Shown here piece by piece: positions 1 through 11,178 of a stretch of DNA of 64,000 nt. Each line of letters opens with the position of its first letter. Position 1 is the stretch's first letter. Origin of the DNA: Thermoascus crustaceus (taxonomy: Eukaryota; Ascomycota; Eurotiomycetes; Eurotiales; Thermoascaceae). The notes beneath the pieces were generated by a model. That model saw nothing but the letters and a program-made list of their open reading frames with translations. It did no database searches and was not told the origin of the DNA. Location: positions 1,062,655 through 1,126,654 of the forward strand of contig BCIC01000007.1 in the NCBI GenBank assembly GCA_001599835.1. The letters run 5' to 3'. The translations under genes were made by a program, and so were the position numbers.

Positions 1-2660
1 TGTGCATACCATAGCGGTCAGAGAGAAGCAGAGTGTAGAGAGCCGTTTGTGCTCTGTGAGCCTGGCTGTCCTTTTTACCCGTCTTCAGTTCTAGCGGAAC
101 AGTAAGGGTTTTATCTTCTCCCTCATCGCGGTAGGCGACCTGAACTGTAGCATCAACATTGCCCTTCAGCCCGTACATCGGTGACCATATGTGCTCCTCA
201 ACCTCAAGGAGTTTATTGATGCTCAAGGAAGCCGTCGAACCGTTGCGGTCCTCGACAACAGACTCTGCCTGTATCCTAATCAGCTAAAAAGGTTTCGAGA
301 CAGCAGAAATGGGATAATCACGTACAGTCGGCTTTGCCTTGAGAAACACAGCCGCCCAAGCTTTCAAATCTGGCATCTTGCTCATCACAAACTCAACAGC
401 ATCTGACATGCTCATATGAATAGCATATAAGCTGTCAACATATCTGACCAGTATGTTTTCCACTGTAGTCCTCAACCAGTCTAGCTCCCATCTATTGGCC
501 TTCATGGCCTCCTGGAACACCTCATGGAATATGTTTCCAAAGACCTGCGGTTTGCCTAGCTCCCCAAAGACCTTGATGCGGTCTTGAAGCACGGCCCGCC
601 GTTGACAGCTTATCGAGTCGGCAACGACGGTTGCTGATATAAGGTGGTCTGGATGGAGGATGATCATGTTGCTAGAGTTGTCCACAATACATTGTCCGGC
701 GGCGTCGAAGTCTCCAATGAGATGGATATAGGAGTTTTTCGTGCAAGGGGTATCAAACCACGACTCACGCAGGATAATGACTTTCTTCTGCTGAGTCTTC
801 TCATCTTGGACCAAAAGTACCTGGCTCGAATGTAAGCTGATCATGGCGGCTAAACGGGACATCTGAGGTTGCTAACCTGCTCTGGTTGGGTACGCCCCTT
901 TTGGGTAACATACGTATTCTCTGCAATATCAATCACGAGATACCGCTTGATAGCTTGCTGCGCTTTATGATTCTATTTTCAGAAAATACTTAGTAAATAC
1001 CTAATAGGTAGGAAGCTTGCTATGGGTATCGAACTTGACTTGAACCGCGAGCGCCAGACTGCAGCATGGAGTTCTCAATTGCCTCCAGATCAAAGTCATC
1101 ATCATCAAACTCATCACCCGAGGAAATCCCCTCAACAGCCTTGGTTCCTTGGGCATGACCTTCAACACCTGTTCTCAATCCAGTCAAATCATCAGTAGCC
1201 GCTGTAACTTCAGGCCCCAGCCGATCCTTCGGAAGCTGCTTCTGTTGAGCAGATACCTCCTTGTCATACTGAGCCATTATCTCCTCCATATTATCTGGAA
1301 AATCATCATCGTCATCGTCGAATTCGTCCTCATCATCCTGTTGTGCGTTCGTACTTGTTGCTTTCAACATTGTGTCATCCCCTTTGATTGAAGCCTGGTC
1401 AACCTGGTTTGGCGCAGGTTGCACTGGCTCTAAGGTTGTTTCGCATTCGAGATTTGCGGAGATCTCCTCGTTCCCTTGTATTCCGGTTTCCAATGGGTCT
1501 ATTGAAGCCTCAGCCAACTCGAGAAGGTCCTGATCCAGATCGTCATCGCCAAACTCAGACGACGACCCCTGGGGAACAACTTCCTGCGCGGATCCGGTGT
1601 CGTTGCGGCTTTCTTCAGACTTGTCGACGACAGAATTTTGGTTGTTCTGTTCAACAGCGCGCATGTTCCTTCGCCTCTTCTCCGCTGGTGACGGTGATCG
1701 ATTTTCCATATCATCTGTGCGCTCCGGTAGAGGGGAGGAACTGGATGGACCGGCTACCCGAGCTCTAGAGGATTTGGAAAGGCTCTCTTGGATCTTACCA
1801 ACTAGGAAGTTGATTCTGGATGACTTCGACGATTTCCCAGAGTCCAGCAGATTGCTTTTTGAACGGGAAAAGATATCTCGGGCCTTGCGTGTCTCCTCCC
1901 CTTCGTCTAGTTTCCTTCTTTTGGCTCTGGATGTGGGCCAGTCGGTCGTACAACTGACGGATCTCCTCAGCCCTGAGGAGTTTCTGCTTGCCTTGGCGGA
2001 AGCGGGAGTCTGGGGCGAAGACGAGAGGAGATTCGTGAAGCGTGGCGGCGGCACGTCGACATTGCAGTTTCCTTTAGTCTTTCCGATATAGTTGTTCCAT
2101 AGGTCGGCAGCCATATCATTCTGCGGTGTTTTCATCAACGTTTGGAATTTCTGCATGTCAAAAGGCTCTTTTCGCGCAGTCAGTGGAGAGCTGCACGGAG
2201 AGGAACTGTGACGGCGTTTCTTGCCCGGGGTTGCAGACGTATTGTTTGGATCGGAGCTTTTAGGGATATGTTGCCAAATGACATGGTCATCTGGTGTAAC
2301 CTCCTTCCCCGGCGCAAGTCTGAAGGCGTCTTCGGTATTGCTGATCAAGTCTGCCAGTGGGATCCTGGGTGCCGGTGTCTGCGGGCATTCTTTGGCCGGT
2401 TTCGATTCTTTGATCTGGGTCGATGGCTTTTCCTTGTTGTTGGACTGCGACTGAGGGGGCTCCACCGCGCCGTTTACCCAAGAGCTTTTATTCTCCTTCT
2501 CCGCATTGCCTGCCTTAGGGGCAGATGGTTCGTCCTTGCTTTCGACATAGCGGAAAGCGTTTAGTTTCGACCGCGAGTTGGAGGATACAAACGGATCACG
2601 GTTGGCGGCCATGATGGCCGGTTCTGCAGCTCTTAATGTCTCCGGATCGAGCTGCAATTG
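1..2660 (-). CDS. dna2: Dna2 replication nuclease/helicase, N-terminal part (partial)
   Basis: Dna2 is the nuclease-helicase that trims Okazaki-fragment flaps and resects DNA breaks. Only the N-terminal and nuclease regions are here; the helicase lies beyond the left edge. About 2660-1031 encodes a low-complexity acidic N-terminus. An intron at about 1030-968 (branch TTTACTAAG) leads to an exon with YLVIDIAENTYV. A second intron at about 888-825 leads to VLLVQDEKTQ and the RecB-like nuclease core. That core has SISCQRRAVLQDRIK, with the first iron-sulphur cysteine, and GNVDATVQV with the metal-binding Asp. It ends with VPLELKTGRK, carrying the catalytic Glu and Lys, in the last exon before base 1. 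The true start is unresolved: the frame runs upstream to a stop at 2697-2699 with no ATG, so a first exon joined at the AG at 2677 or 2653 is likely. The first in-frame ATG is codon 15 of the open frame. The family call is firm; exon borders are read by eye. Confidence 0.9.
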
Positions 2661-2679
2661 GGCATTGTCGGAGCGGCTA

Positions 2680-3985
2680 TATATGGTAGGATATGGTTAA
2701 TGAGGGGTAAACAGACCGTAAACATATGGGGTGAGCATACCTCCCAAGATGCTAAGAGCCATAGATAAAAGGAGCCACTCTTGCAAGGACCACCGACTGT
2801 AGAAATTGCCTGTCGAGAGAAAGATGGGGCGGGTTGTTGCTGCTGCGGCGGCTGGTTGTCTCTGTATTGTTCCGAGTTAGATGAGATTCCCCCCTCAACG
2901 CGTCTCTCGCGTCGGGCGTCCTGGTGCCTTGGTGCCTGAGGCGTTGCACGCCCCCTCAGACGCTGACGTACAGGAACAGAAGAAGCCCTTGCAGAGTGAA
3001 CTGCAGACAAAACATGTATCTGGTCATTTTGACCATACAGACCTGGGCACATTTGCGATGGACTTATCATGTCCAATCGGTTGCACATTTGAACAGCAGC
3101 AGATGCCACTTCATTCTGGTTGGCAGCTTCCCAACCAGACCAATATAGGTCGAGGGTTGTCTAGCAACTTCAGAAATGGCAAGATAACTAATGGACCGGC
3201 CCTTCCTTGTGGAAAGGCAGTCTTGCCTGTTGGTTCGCCGACATGTTGGCTAATGCACACAGTTCCTGCAGCCGCACAAACCGAGGGGTTTCACGCTTCA
3301 TATTACAACAGTGTTGCCATCAGGAGATTAGCACAAAGCATTACAGACACATGAAAGCACGTAGAAACAACATGCATGAATTCAATTGAAAACTACCATT
3401 TGCAACCAACTTGTGAGCTTGTAGTCTGACCGGACCAGGATGTCACTGGTAGACCAGTGGTCCATGACCACGCTTCCACAGCTGGAGAACTAGAGTCTTG
3501 GAGGCTGTACTGGGAAGAACCGCAAGAATCAACCGGATCCAACCGATTGTGTGGAGTACTCGGGACCTAGAGAGAGAATGGAGTTCTATCGTGAATGATA
3601 AACGGCCGAGATGGAGACCTGGCGATGGGGCGCTCTCGCTTGGCTTTCCTCATCGGCCGCAAGCGCGGGCGGGCCATGACCCAGACCGGAGAAGCGGACC
3701 CGACTTGCCTCCTGGCTTCAGCGGCTTTCTGCGCCTTCTCCACGACAACATCCACCACCTCCACGTCTCCCCCGGATCTCTAATATCTCTTCCCGCCCAA
3801 TTGAGCAGACGCTCGCCTCGCCGGTCGATAGGGCTTCTGCTGCATCCCCCGCCCTAGGAACCTCTCTCTGCTCACTCTTCCCCGCTATCAACGACTCACG
3901 ACGCAACTGTACCTGACCTAATACTAAACGAACCGCCTCTGACCAAGCGTCTACGTCCCCCGTCAACGAACCCGCATATTTCGAG
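2680..3985. other. Divergent intergenic region, dna2 / complex I subunit
   Basis: This 1.3 kb separates two divergently transcribed genes. The part nearest dna2 (2680-3110) probably holds its 5' leader and first exon; a GTATGC donor-like site lies near 2742 on the minus strand. The part before 3986 is CT-rich on the plus strand (about 3700-3960), as in many filamentous-fungus promoters. Several frames stay open for 60-160 codons on both strands, but none resembles a protein I know. Confidence 0.5.
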
Positions 3986-4476
3986 ATGGCTGCTCGTGCT
4001 TTGTCGCGTTGCCTTCGTGCCCGCTGTCTTCTCCGACAGCCTCAGAATGCCCGTGGTTTCTCGACGCAGAACACCCTGCGCGCTGCGGACCATGGCAACC
4101 ACTACGACCCTCCCGGTGGGTATCTCTTCGGTGTCAAGCCCGGTCAGAAGTACGTGAAGGAGGGCTGGGAGAACATCTGGTACTATGGGTTTATCGGAAG
4201 CTTGGTTATTGCTGGAGTCGCATACGTCTTCAAGCCTGACACATCGTATGTACACCTCTTATCTTGATCTCGATATCTGGTCTTTTGAGCGGTTGGGGTT
4301 ACTTTTCCCAGCCAGAAGAGCGGAATACCCTAGTTTTCCTGAAATAGTTCTGTTGTATGCTATAGAAACTGACAATCTGCGAATCTAGGATACAAACATG
4401 GGCCCTCGAAGAGGCACGAAGAAGACTCGAAGCGGAGGGCATCCTGGAGGACCCAGACAAGGTCCAGAAGAAGTGA
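3986..4476 (+). CDS. Mitochondrial complex I subunit, ESSS/NDUFB11 family
   Basis: The product is a small accessory subunit of the membrane arm of NADH:ubiquinone oxidoreductase. Exon 1 (3986-4245) and exon 2 (4389-4476) join across a 143-nt intron to give 115 residues. The first ~25 residues are rich in Arg, Ala and Ser with no acidic residue, as in a mitochondrial presequence. The body has the motif NHYDPPGGYLFG followed by one membrane segment (WYYGFIGSLVIAGVAYVF). It ends in a charged helix, EEARRRLEAEG, that is encoded mostly by exon 2. This order (PPGGYLFG, single TM, charged tail) is typical of fungal ESSS subunits. The splice restores TCG ATA CAA and reaches a stop 28 codons later, which supports the intron. 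The gene is convergent with the amidase gene downstream. Confidence 0.85.
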
Positions 4477-4859
4477 TCTTGTCTGATTCCGACCAAAGAG
4501 GAAAACTGCGTTGTACATAGGAGACATCTGGGGCGCGTGGCGCCGGTCTGGCATGCAAAGACAGATATGATGCGTGGGTCCACGTTAAACTGTTTCTTTC
4601 GTTTTCCTTTGCTTTTTTTCTTCTTCATTGTCCAGCATGCATACGCTCTGTCCTAGTATTCCCTGAACTGCTTTCTTATTAATTCATACAAGCGGTTTGT
4701 GAAGAGCTGGCTCATGATTGTATCTGTTGACACAAGCGTCCTGGGTGGCTTAGCGGTGAGTTTAGAGGGATAGAGATGATTTTATCCAGCATCGATGCTC
4801 AAGCCAATTCGTGCAGTCGACTATAGAGAACAATACACAACTTGACCAGCATCCATCGG
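4477..4859. other. Convergent 3' intergenic region
   Basis: This 383 bp lies between the stop codons of the complex I subunit (plus) and the amidase (minus). It has T-rich runs after 4590 that could serve as polyadenylation signals. I see no gene. Confidence 0.5.
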
Positions 4860-5964
4860 CTACACTTCCGGGTAGACGTCAGTCCTCCGCAGCAACGGCA
4901 TCTCCCTTCTGATCTTGGCCAGGAGGTCGAGATCGATCACAGCAGTAGCGATATCCGGCTCTTTATACTCGTTCCCAAGTTTGGCGACCACTTCTCCCCA
5001 CGGGTTGACGATCATCGAGTGGCCGTAGCTTATCCGCTTCTCGTTGTGAGGGCCTGCTTGCGCTGCAGCTATCACGTATGATTGTGTCTCGATGGCTCGA
5101 GCACGGAGCAGAGCTTCCCAGTGTGCATTTCCGGTTGGCACTGTGAATGCGGATGGGTAGGTGATGATCTGCGCGTTCTGGCGCTTGAGTGCCAGGCTGA
5201 TCTCGGGGAATCGTAACTAAGCAGGTGATTGATATATGAGCATGCCCATATCTTTGGGACAAGTGTTGCAACTTACGTCAAAACATATAGATAGACCAAC
5301 GCGCCCCACGGGCGTTTCAAACGGGGGTAGTATCTCCATCCCCTTCTCAACGCTCCTGGTCGAAATCATTAGTATAGATATCCCCTTCTACTCCCGAACA
5401 AAACAAATTCGCATCTCAAGAAATCAATAAGGGATCAACATACGCGCTCTCCTTCAAAATCGGACCAGACTTGATATCCACATCAAATAGATGGATCTTC
5501 TGATACCGCTGCGTAATCTCCCCATGCTCATCGATCCATATCAACGTATTCTTCACCTTCTGCCCGCCAAGCGCGGGCTCATGGATCCCGACATTGATGG
5601 GGAGTTTGGCCTGCTGGGCCTCCTTCTGCAGACCTAGTACAAATTCGCTCTCCTGGACGGATCGCACGAGCGATACCGTCTCTGCGGCGGAGGAGCCGAT
5701 GTAGTCTGAAGCTTCGGGTAGGAAGAGGGCCTGACAGACAACTTATGTCAGAGGCATTCGACAGTAGTAGATTAATCAAAGGCTTGCAGACGCAATTCTT
5801 ACCTTGGCACCAGCAGCTACTGCTTTCCGTATCAGGACCTTGCACTGCGCGAGGTTGTGCGCCATGCTCGCTGTCGAGCATAGCTGTCCCACTGCCTGTC
5901 AGAGTCGTTAGTAGCGGGGTACATGTACGTAAGAGGGAGAAGTGATGCATACTGCGATCGACAT
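4860..5964 (-). CDS. nit2: Nitrilase-family deaminated glutathione amidase (yeast Nit2 / mammalian Nit1 type)
   Basis: Enzymes of this type hydrolyse deaminated glutathione, a side product of transaminases, to alpha-ketoglutarate and Cys-Gly (metabolite repair). Five exons are readable: 5953-5964, 5803-5895, 5444-5730, 5277-5355 and 4860-5216, giving 275 residues in one frame. The nitrilase triad is present: Glu in ALFLPEASDYI, Lys in YQKIHLFDVDI and Cys in LSICFDLRFPE. The C-terminal half has SYGHSMIVNPWGEVVA. Length and motif spacing fit the family. The first exon is only 12 nt (ATG TCG ATC GCA), followed by GTATGC. The ATG at 5964 was chosen because it restores the usual start (AVGQLCSTASM). 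The gene is divergent from dis3, with 352 bp between the starts. Confidence 0.88.
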
Positions 5965-6316
5965 GTCCTTTTTTTTTCTGTAAAATTAAATTTATCTCTT
6001 ATAATAAATTTATACGATACAAATAACTGACCAGAGAACTTTACAGATAGACTGTGATGTTGATGTATTACTCATCCGGAGGGTCGCGATTGCAGTACCT
6101 GCGTCGGCAGAGTTTCCCGATTCGGCTCGAGATATTTCATCAGTCGGCGATTCCCACGCGCGGGTCCGATCCAGCAACTTCAGTTGCAAAGCTTCAGCGC
6201 TCCAACAAAATCGCACAGGATTAATTTCCTGTCTGAAAAAAAGAGAGCGCCCTTTATATGCTTGCCTTCGCAGCAGAATAAGCAGCTCTAGAGCTGCTTT
6301 CTGACAGGCCGACAAG
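5965..6316. promoter_or_regulatory. Shared divergent promoter of nit2-type amidase and dis3
   Basis: This 352 bp separates the start codons of two divergent genes and must hold both core promoters. It begins with a T-run and an AT-rich stretch (5968-6020) next to the amidase gene and becomes mixed sequence towards dis3. No binding site can be assigned from sequence alone. Confidence 0.55.
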
Positions 6317-9300
6317 ATGAAGAGTTTGCGGAGAGACTTCTCCTCGAACCCGCAGGCCCAAAATGTCTCGAGCAAAGTCTTCGTGAGGTCCACGAAGAGT
6401 GGAAAGGTCCAGAAGATCGTTCGCGAGCTGTATCTGAGGCAGGACATCCCTTGCTCCTCGAAGCTCTGCTCGATATGTGCGTCATACGCGCTGGCGGACG
6501 CAAATGGGAACAGTGAGTTGAACACCTTACCCAGCATCTGTCGTCACATGGATTGGCAAACTAATGTGAAGCCAGTTGCTCCCTTCATCCTCTCAGACCG
6601 TCCTGCGGGCACGAAAGCCTTCCCTCGAGGTCACTACCTGGTCCCCGACACGAACGCACTCCTGAATGGAATGGATCTCTTTGAACACACCGGAGCCTTC
6701 TACGATGTGATCATCTTGCAGACCGTGCTCGAAGAGCTGAAGAACCAGTCGCTACCGCTCTACAACCGCCTGCTAACCCTGATAAAGACTGATGAGAAGC
6801 GTTTCTATCTCTTCTTCAACGAGTTCCGACTGGAGACCCATGTGCGACGGAACCCGGACGAGTCGATCAACGACAGAAACGACAGGGCGGTTCGCACTGT
6901 GGCAAAATGGTACACGGAGCATCTCCGTTCAGCTACGAAGGGGACGAAGAAGGAGAAGTCAGTGCCGGCTATCGTCGTCATCACCGATGATAAGGAGAGT
7001 CTGCGCAAGGCCACGGAGGAGGATGTTACGGCGCTGTCGTTGTCCGACTACGTTTCCGGGCTGGAAGATGCTGACAAGCTGCTGGACATGATCAACGAGT
7101 CGAGGGAGGGAAGAGAAGGCAAAGTCCCGCGTGGAGAGCTATTCTATCCAGAATACTACTCGATGTCGAAAATGATGACGGGCCTGAGGGCTGGTACTCT
7201 ACACCAGGGTGTGTTTAATGTCTCGCCCTACAACTATCTGGAAGGCTCCGTGAATGTTGCTGCATTCGCTAAACCCCTTTTGATTCTTGGACGTGATAAC
7301 AGCAACAGAGCTATTTCCGGAGACGTGGTAGTCGTTGAAGTTCTCCCGAAGGATCAGTGGAAGTCTCCCTCGACGAAGCTCGTTGATGAGGAGGCTGTAA
7401 CTAGCAACGAAAATGCTGATGCTGAGGAGAATGAAGCTGTGGTTACTGAGAGGGAACGGAAAGCCTTACAGGAGGAGGTCAAGAAAGCCCATGGAAAGAA
7501 TGCTGAGGGAAGACCACAGCCGACAGCTCGGGTTGTTGGCATCATCAAGAGAAATTGGCGTCAGTACGTTGGTCATGTGGATGCTACTTCGACGACGTCG
7601 CTCGTCAAGGCTGGACGAAGACAGCAGACAGTCTTCGTGCTGCCCATGGACAAGCGAATCCCGAAGATTCGAATCCGAACGAGACAGGCGGCCGATCTAC
7701 TAGGCCAGAGAGTCCTTGTTACGGTGGACTCCTGGGATCGAGACTCACGGTATCCCACCGGACACTTTGTTCGATCCTTAGGAGAACTGGAAACCAAAGA
7801 GGCAGAAACCGAGGCTCTGCTCCTCGAATACGACGTACAGTACAAGCCGTTCCCGAAGGTTGTATTGGATTGTCTGCCGCCTGAAGGACACGACTGGAGG
7901 GTGCCTGCTAGCAAGGAAGATCCTGGATGGAGGGGACGGCGGGATCTGAGAGATCTGCTCATCTGCAGTATTGATCCACCCGGCTGTCAGGATATCGACG
8001 ATGCTCTACACGCTCGACCCTTGCCCAACGGCAACTTCGAAGTTGGTGTCCACATCGCAGACGTCTCGCATTTCGTGAAGCCGAATAATGCCATGGACCT
8101 CGAGGCCAGCGCTCGTGGAACGACCGTCTATCTAGTTGACAAGCGTATCGACATGCTTCCAATGCTGCTCGGTACGGATCTCTGCTCCCTCAAGCCGCAC
8201 GTGGAACGCTACGCCTTCTCTACGATCTGGGAGATCACTCCAAACGCTGAGATAGTCTCTGCCGACTTCACGAAATCCGTCATTCTCTCCCGCGAGGCCT
8301 TCAGCTACGAGCAGGCCCAACTGCGTATCGACGATGCATCGAAGAACGACGAGCTCACCCAGAGCATGCGTACCCTGCTCCACCTCTCCAAGATCCTCAA
8401 ACAGAAGCGTATGGACGCCGGAGCTCTCAACCTCGCATCCCCCGAGGTGCGGATCGAAACAGACAACGACGAGGTCGGCGACCCTCTCACGGATGTCAAG
8501 ACCAAAGCCATGCTCGCGACCAACAGCCTGGTCGAGGAGTTTATGCTTCTCGCCAACATCACCGTCGCCTCGAAGATCTACAGCTCTTTCCCGCAGACCG
8601 CCCTCCTCCGAAGACACGCCACCCCGCCGCCGCAGAATTTCGAAGAGCTGGCACAGCAGCTCTCCAAGAAGCGCGGTCTGGAACTGGACGTCTCCAGCTC
8701 CAAAGCCCTGGCCACCTCTCTGGACCGGTGCGTCGACCCGGAAAACCCCTTCTTCAACACCCTCGTCCGCATCCTCGCGACCCGCTGCATGACTTCCGCA
8801 GAGTACTTCTGCGCCGGAGCCCACGCGGAGTCCGAATTCCGCCACTACGGTCTCGCCTCCCCCATCTACACGCACTTCACGTCCCCGATCCGTCGGTACG
8901 CAGACCTGCTCGTCCACCGGCAACTCGCGGCCGCAATCGGGTACGAAGGGGAGGACGGCCGCGGCGCCGCCGCAGAGGGCCTCAACACCCGTGCCAAACT
9001 CGAAGACATCTGCCGCAACATCAACTACCGACACCGGAACGCGCAGTTCGCGGGCCGCGCCAGCATCGAGTACTACGTCGGTCAGGCGCTCAAGGCGCGC
9101 GGGGAGAAGGTCGCTGGCGGCGAAGGCGGCATCGACGAGGAAGGCTACGTCATGCGTGTCTTCGAGAACGGAGTCGTGGTCTTTGTGCCCCGTTTTGGAA
9201 TTGAAGGTGTCGTCCGTCTTGAGGACTTCGTCCTTCCTGGCGACGCGATACCTCCTGCCTCTATCGAGGAACGGAGGGAAATTGCCCTGAGACGGGAGAG

Positions 9301-9490
9301 CGAGTACGATGCGGATGAGTACTCCCTGCGGGTGTGGGAGAAGGGACATCCGGAGGAGCGTGGAGTGAGTGTAGAGTTGTTCGAGCGGGTCAAGGTTAAT
9401 GTGAGCTCAGTGAAGGAGGAAGGCGGACGCGGAGCGGGTAAGAGGAGAGTAAGGATTTTGATTCTGGGGAAGGGGAATAAAATGGTGTAG
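6317..9490 (+). CDS. dis3: Exosome catalytic subunit Dis3/Rrp44 (RNase II family)
   Basis: Dis3 is the active nuclease of the eukaryotic RNA exosome, with 3'-5' exonuclease (RNB) and endonuclease (PIN) activities. The conserved N-terminal segment KVFVRSTKSGKVQKIVRE and a Cys cluster (DIPCSSKLCSIC) precede the PIN domain. The PIN domain starts at HYLVPDTNALLNGMDL and includes INDRNDRAVRT and VVITDDKESLRK, with its acidic residues kept. Cold-shock folds follow, then the RNB core ICSIDPPGCQDIDDALH with the catalytic aspartates. The RNB core also has YLVDKRIDMLPMLLG and THFTSPIRRYADLLVHRQL, and a C-terminal S1 domain follows. An intron at 6513-6575 (GTGAGT...CTAATG...CCAG) is 63 nt with no in-frame stop. 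Removing it restores a continuous family-like sequence (NGN-IAPFILSDRP) and gives 1036 residues, close to the yeast length. Without splicing the frame would be 1057 codons. Confidence 0.95.
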   Translation: MKSLRRDFSSNPQAQNVSSKVFVRSTKSGKVQKIVRELYLRQDIPCSSKLCSICASYALADANGNSELNTLPSICRHMDWQTNVKPVAPFILSDRPAGTKAFPRGHYLVPDTNALLNGMDLFEHTGAFYDVIILQTVLEELKNQSLPLYNRLLTLIKTDEKRFYLFFNEFRLETHVRRNPDESINDRNDRAVRTVAKWYTEHLRSATKGTKKEKSVPAIVVITDDKESLRKATEEDVTALSLSDYVSGLEDADKLLDMINESREGREGKVPRGELFYPEYYSMSKMMTGLRAGTLHQGVFNVSPYNYLEGSVNVAAFAKPLLILGRDNSNRAISGDVVVVEVLPKDQWKSPSTKLVDEEAVTSNENADAEENEAVVTERERKALQEEVKKAHGKNAEGRPQPTARVVGIIKRNWRQYVGHVDATSTTSLVKAGRRQQTVFVLPMDKRIPKIRIRTRQAADLLGQRVLVTVDSWDRDSRYPTGHFVRSLGELETKEAETEALLLEYDVQYKPFPKVVLDCLPPEGHDWRVPASKEDPGWRGRRDLRDLLICSIDPPGCQDIDDALHARPLPNGNFEVGVHIADVSHFVKPNNAMDLEASARGTTVYLVDKRIDMLPMLLGTDLCSLKPHVERYAFSTIWEITPNAEIVSADFTKSVILSREAFSYEQAQLRIDDASKNDELTQSMRTLLHLSKILKQKRMDAGALNLASPEVRIETDNDEVGDPLTDVKTKAMLATNSLVEEFMLLANITVASKIYSSFPQTALLRRHATPPPQNFEELAQQLSKKRGLELDVSSSKALATSLDRCVDPENPFFNTLVRILATRCMTSAEYFCAGAHAESEFRHYGLASPIYTHFTSPIRRYADLLVHRQLAAAIGYEGEDGRGAAAEGLNTRAKLEDICRNINYRHRNAQFAGRASIEYYVGQALKARGEKVAGGEGGIDEEGYVMRVFENGVVVFVPRFGIEGVVRLEDFVLPGDAIPPASIEERREIALRRESEYDADEYSLRVWEKGHPEERGVSVELFERVKVNVSSVKEEGGRGAGKRRVRILILGKGNKMV

Positions 9491-11157
9491 ATGCTTTCAT
9501 GTTATGATCTATCATTCTATGGGCATGCATGTGTATGAATGAGAAGGGGTTATCCCAGGTGCCTGCGATGTTTGGGATGTATAAAAAAAGAGCTTTTGAC
9601 GATTGCATAATAATAAGGTAGCTATAGCACAACGACCGATTAAAAAAGGAGACAAAACTTTCTTGTCTGAGAGCAAGCGAGAGGCCATACATACATATAT
9701 TTGATGTTCCTCTGAATGAAACAAGATACTGTTTGCGACTAACTACTGATAGCCTGGACTCGGGTGATGTCTCTTGCCCGGTACGTTGAATCGTCACTTT
9801 CACCATCAGGCAAGCTATAATTTGGTCACTTTACATTTTATGGGGCCTCACATAAACTGATGTACGGTGCGGACTATAAAGAAAGGAGCTAATACACCCA
9901 AGGCGGACAAATATGGCCAAAAAGTGTTTATCTGTAACAACAAATGTTCAAAGCTTTCAATATACACCAGAATCGTCTTTATGCATTCCTCGATTTATTT
10001 CGCTATTTTTGCCCTAAACTAAAGGTTACTCGCTACGTAAAGCGTTCTTCTATTCTTCGCTTGCGTAGGTGCCCCAACGTACATGTTTCCAATCATCAAT
10101 GTAACCCAAGCCATGCTAATCAATGTTCACACCAGAACTGCCGGGAAGAGATCCCGACATCCTTCCCCCACGCCCCCCCCTTTCCGCCCCGTGGACCGGA
10201 CAGTGTGGACTTGCTAGGATTGGCAGATTGACTTGTTGATAAGTGTGCAAGTGAACTCTAAAACCTTAAAACATCATATTAAGGTCAAATTAACTTATCA
10301 GCCCGTTTCTTAGCACATAGGGTCGGGTAACGTCCGGCGATCATTTCTTCCTACTAGTATATAGTATACCATCTAAGACGCGTAATTGACTCAAATTAGT
10401 GTGCCACACCTCATCTTTTTTTCACATTTCTGTACTTCACATGAAAAAGAAAGTGTCTGTGAGATAATCCGTGCTGCTATATAGAGCGATAGTGACTGCG
10501 GGGAATCATTCTAGTACAATCAGTTTCTTATTGTCGTCAATGGACAATGGTACACGTTCTAGCAGAATCCATATAGAACGGAGGCGGCCCGACTGGAGGA
10601 GGACCTCTTATGTACTCCATATGTATAAATATTCATAATCAGGTGGTGTACTAAGCAAAAACTACATTGCACTATAACCAAACGAGCAGAAAGTCGGTTG
10701 GCATAAGCTCTTCACACAAAAGCTTAGTTCAACTGTGGAGAAACGAAACCCCCTTCTCGTCAGACTTCCCAAATGCCGATAATCTCCCCACTTACTTGGC
10801 TTGCTATTCCGATGCATGTGTTGGCCACTAGCACAGTTCCAGGAACTGTGTCGTTGTTTAGCTGCAGAAGACTGCGGCGTCGTCAATCGCCTAATTGTTG
10901 CGTCTTATTGCAGCATTGCAGGGTTTCAATGGGCCCCATCTGTGACGACTGATTATCTGCTACTAGCAAGTCGAGTACCGATGGATGAATCCCGCCAAAT
11001 CGGCTGACTCTAGCCGTTACCCCGCCCTACTCTTATCTCGTTTCACCCATGTGGTCCAAAAGTTGGAAGAATTTCTATTTCTACGGCCTGAAGAGCACTC
11101 CTGGTTGTCCCACCTTTTGCATCAACAGAAACATACTCTTACAATCTTGCAATATAT
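9491..11157. other. Intergenic region without a recognisable gene
   Basis: The first ~300 bp are the probable 3' UTR of dis3. The rest is AT-rich with short open frames on both strands and none that looks like a protein. A C-run occurs near 10170. The last ~200 bp should hold the promoter of the PhyH-type gene. Confidence 0.5.
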
Positions 11158-11178
11158 ATGCCACGGCCACCGTATATC

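Noticed and set aside
8132..9349. 405-codon open frame on the minus strand inside dis3
   Set aside because: It is antisense to the strongly conserved RNB and S1 regions and arises from GC-rich codon third positions.
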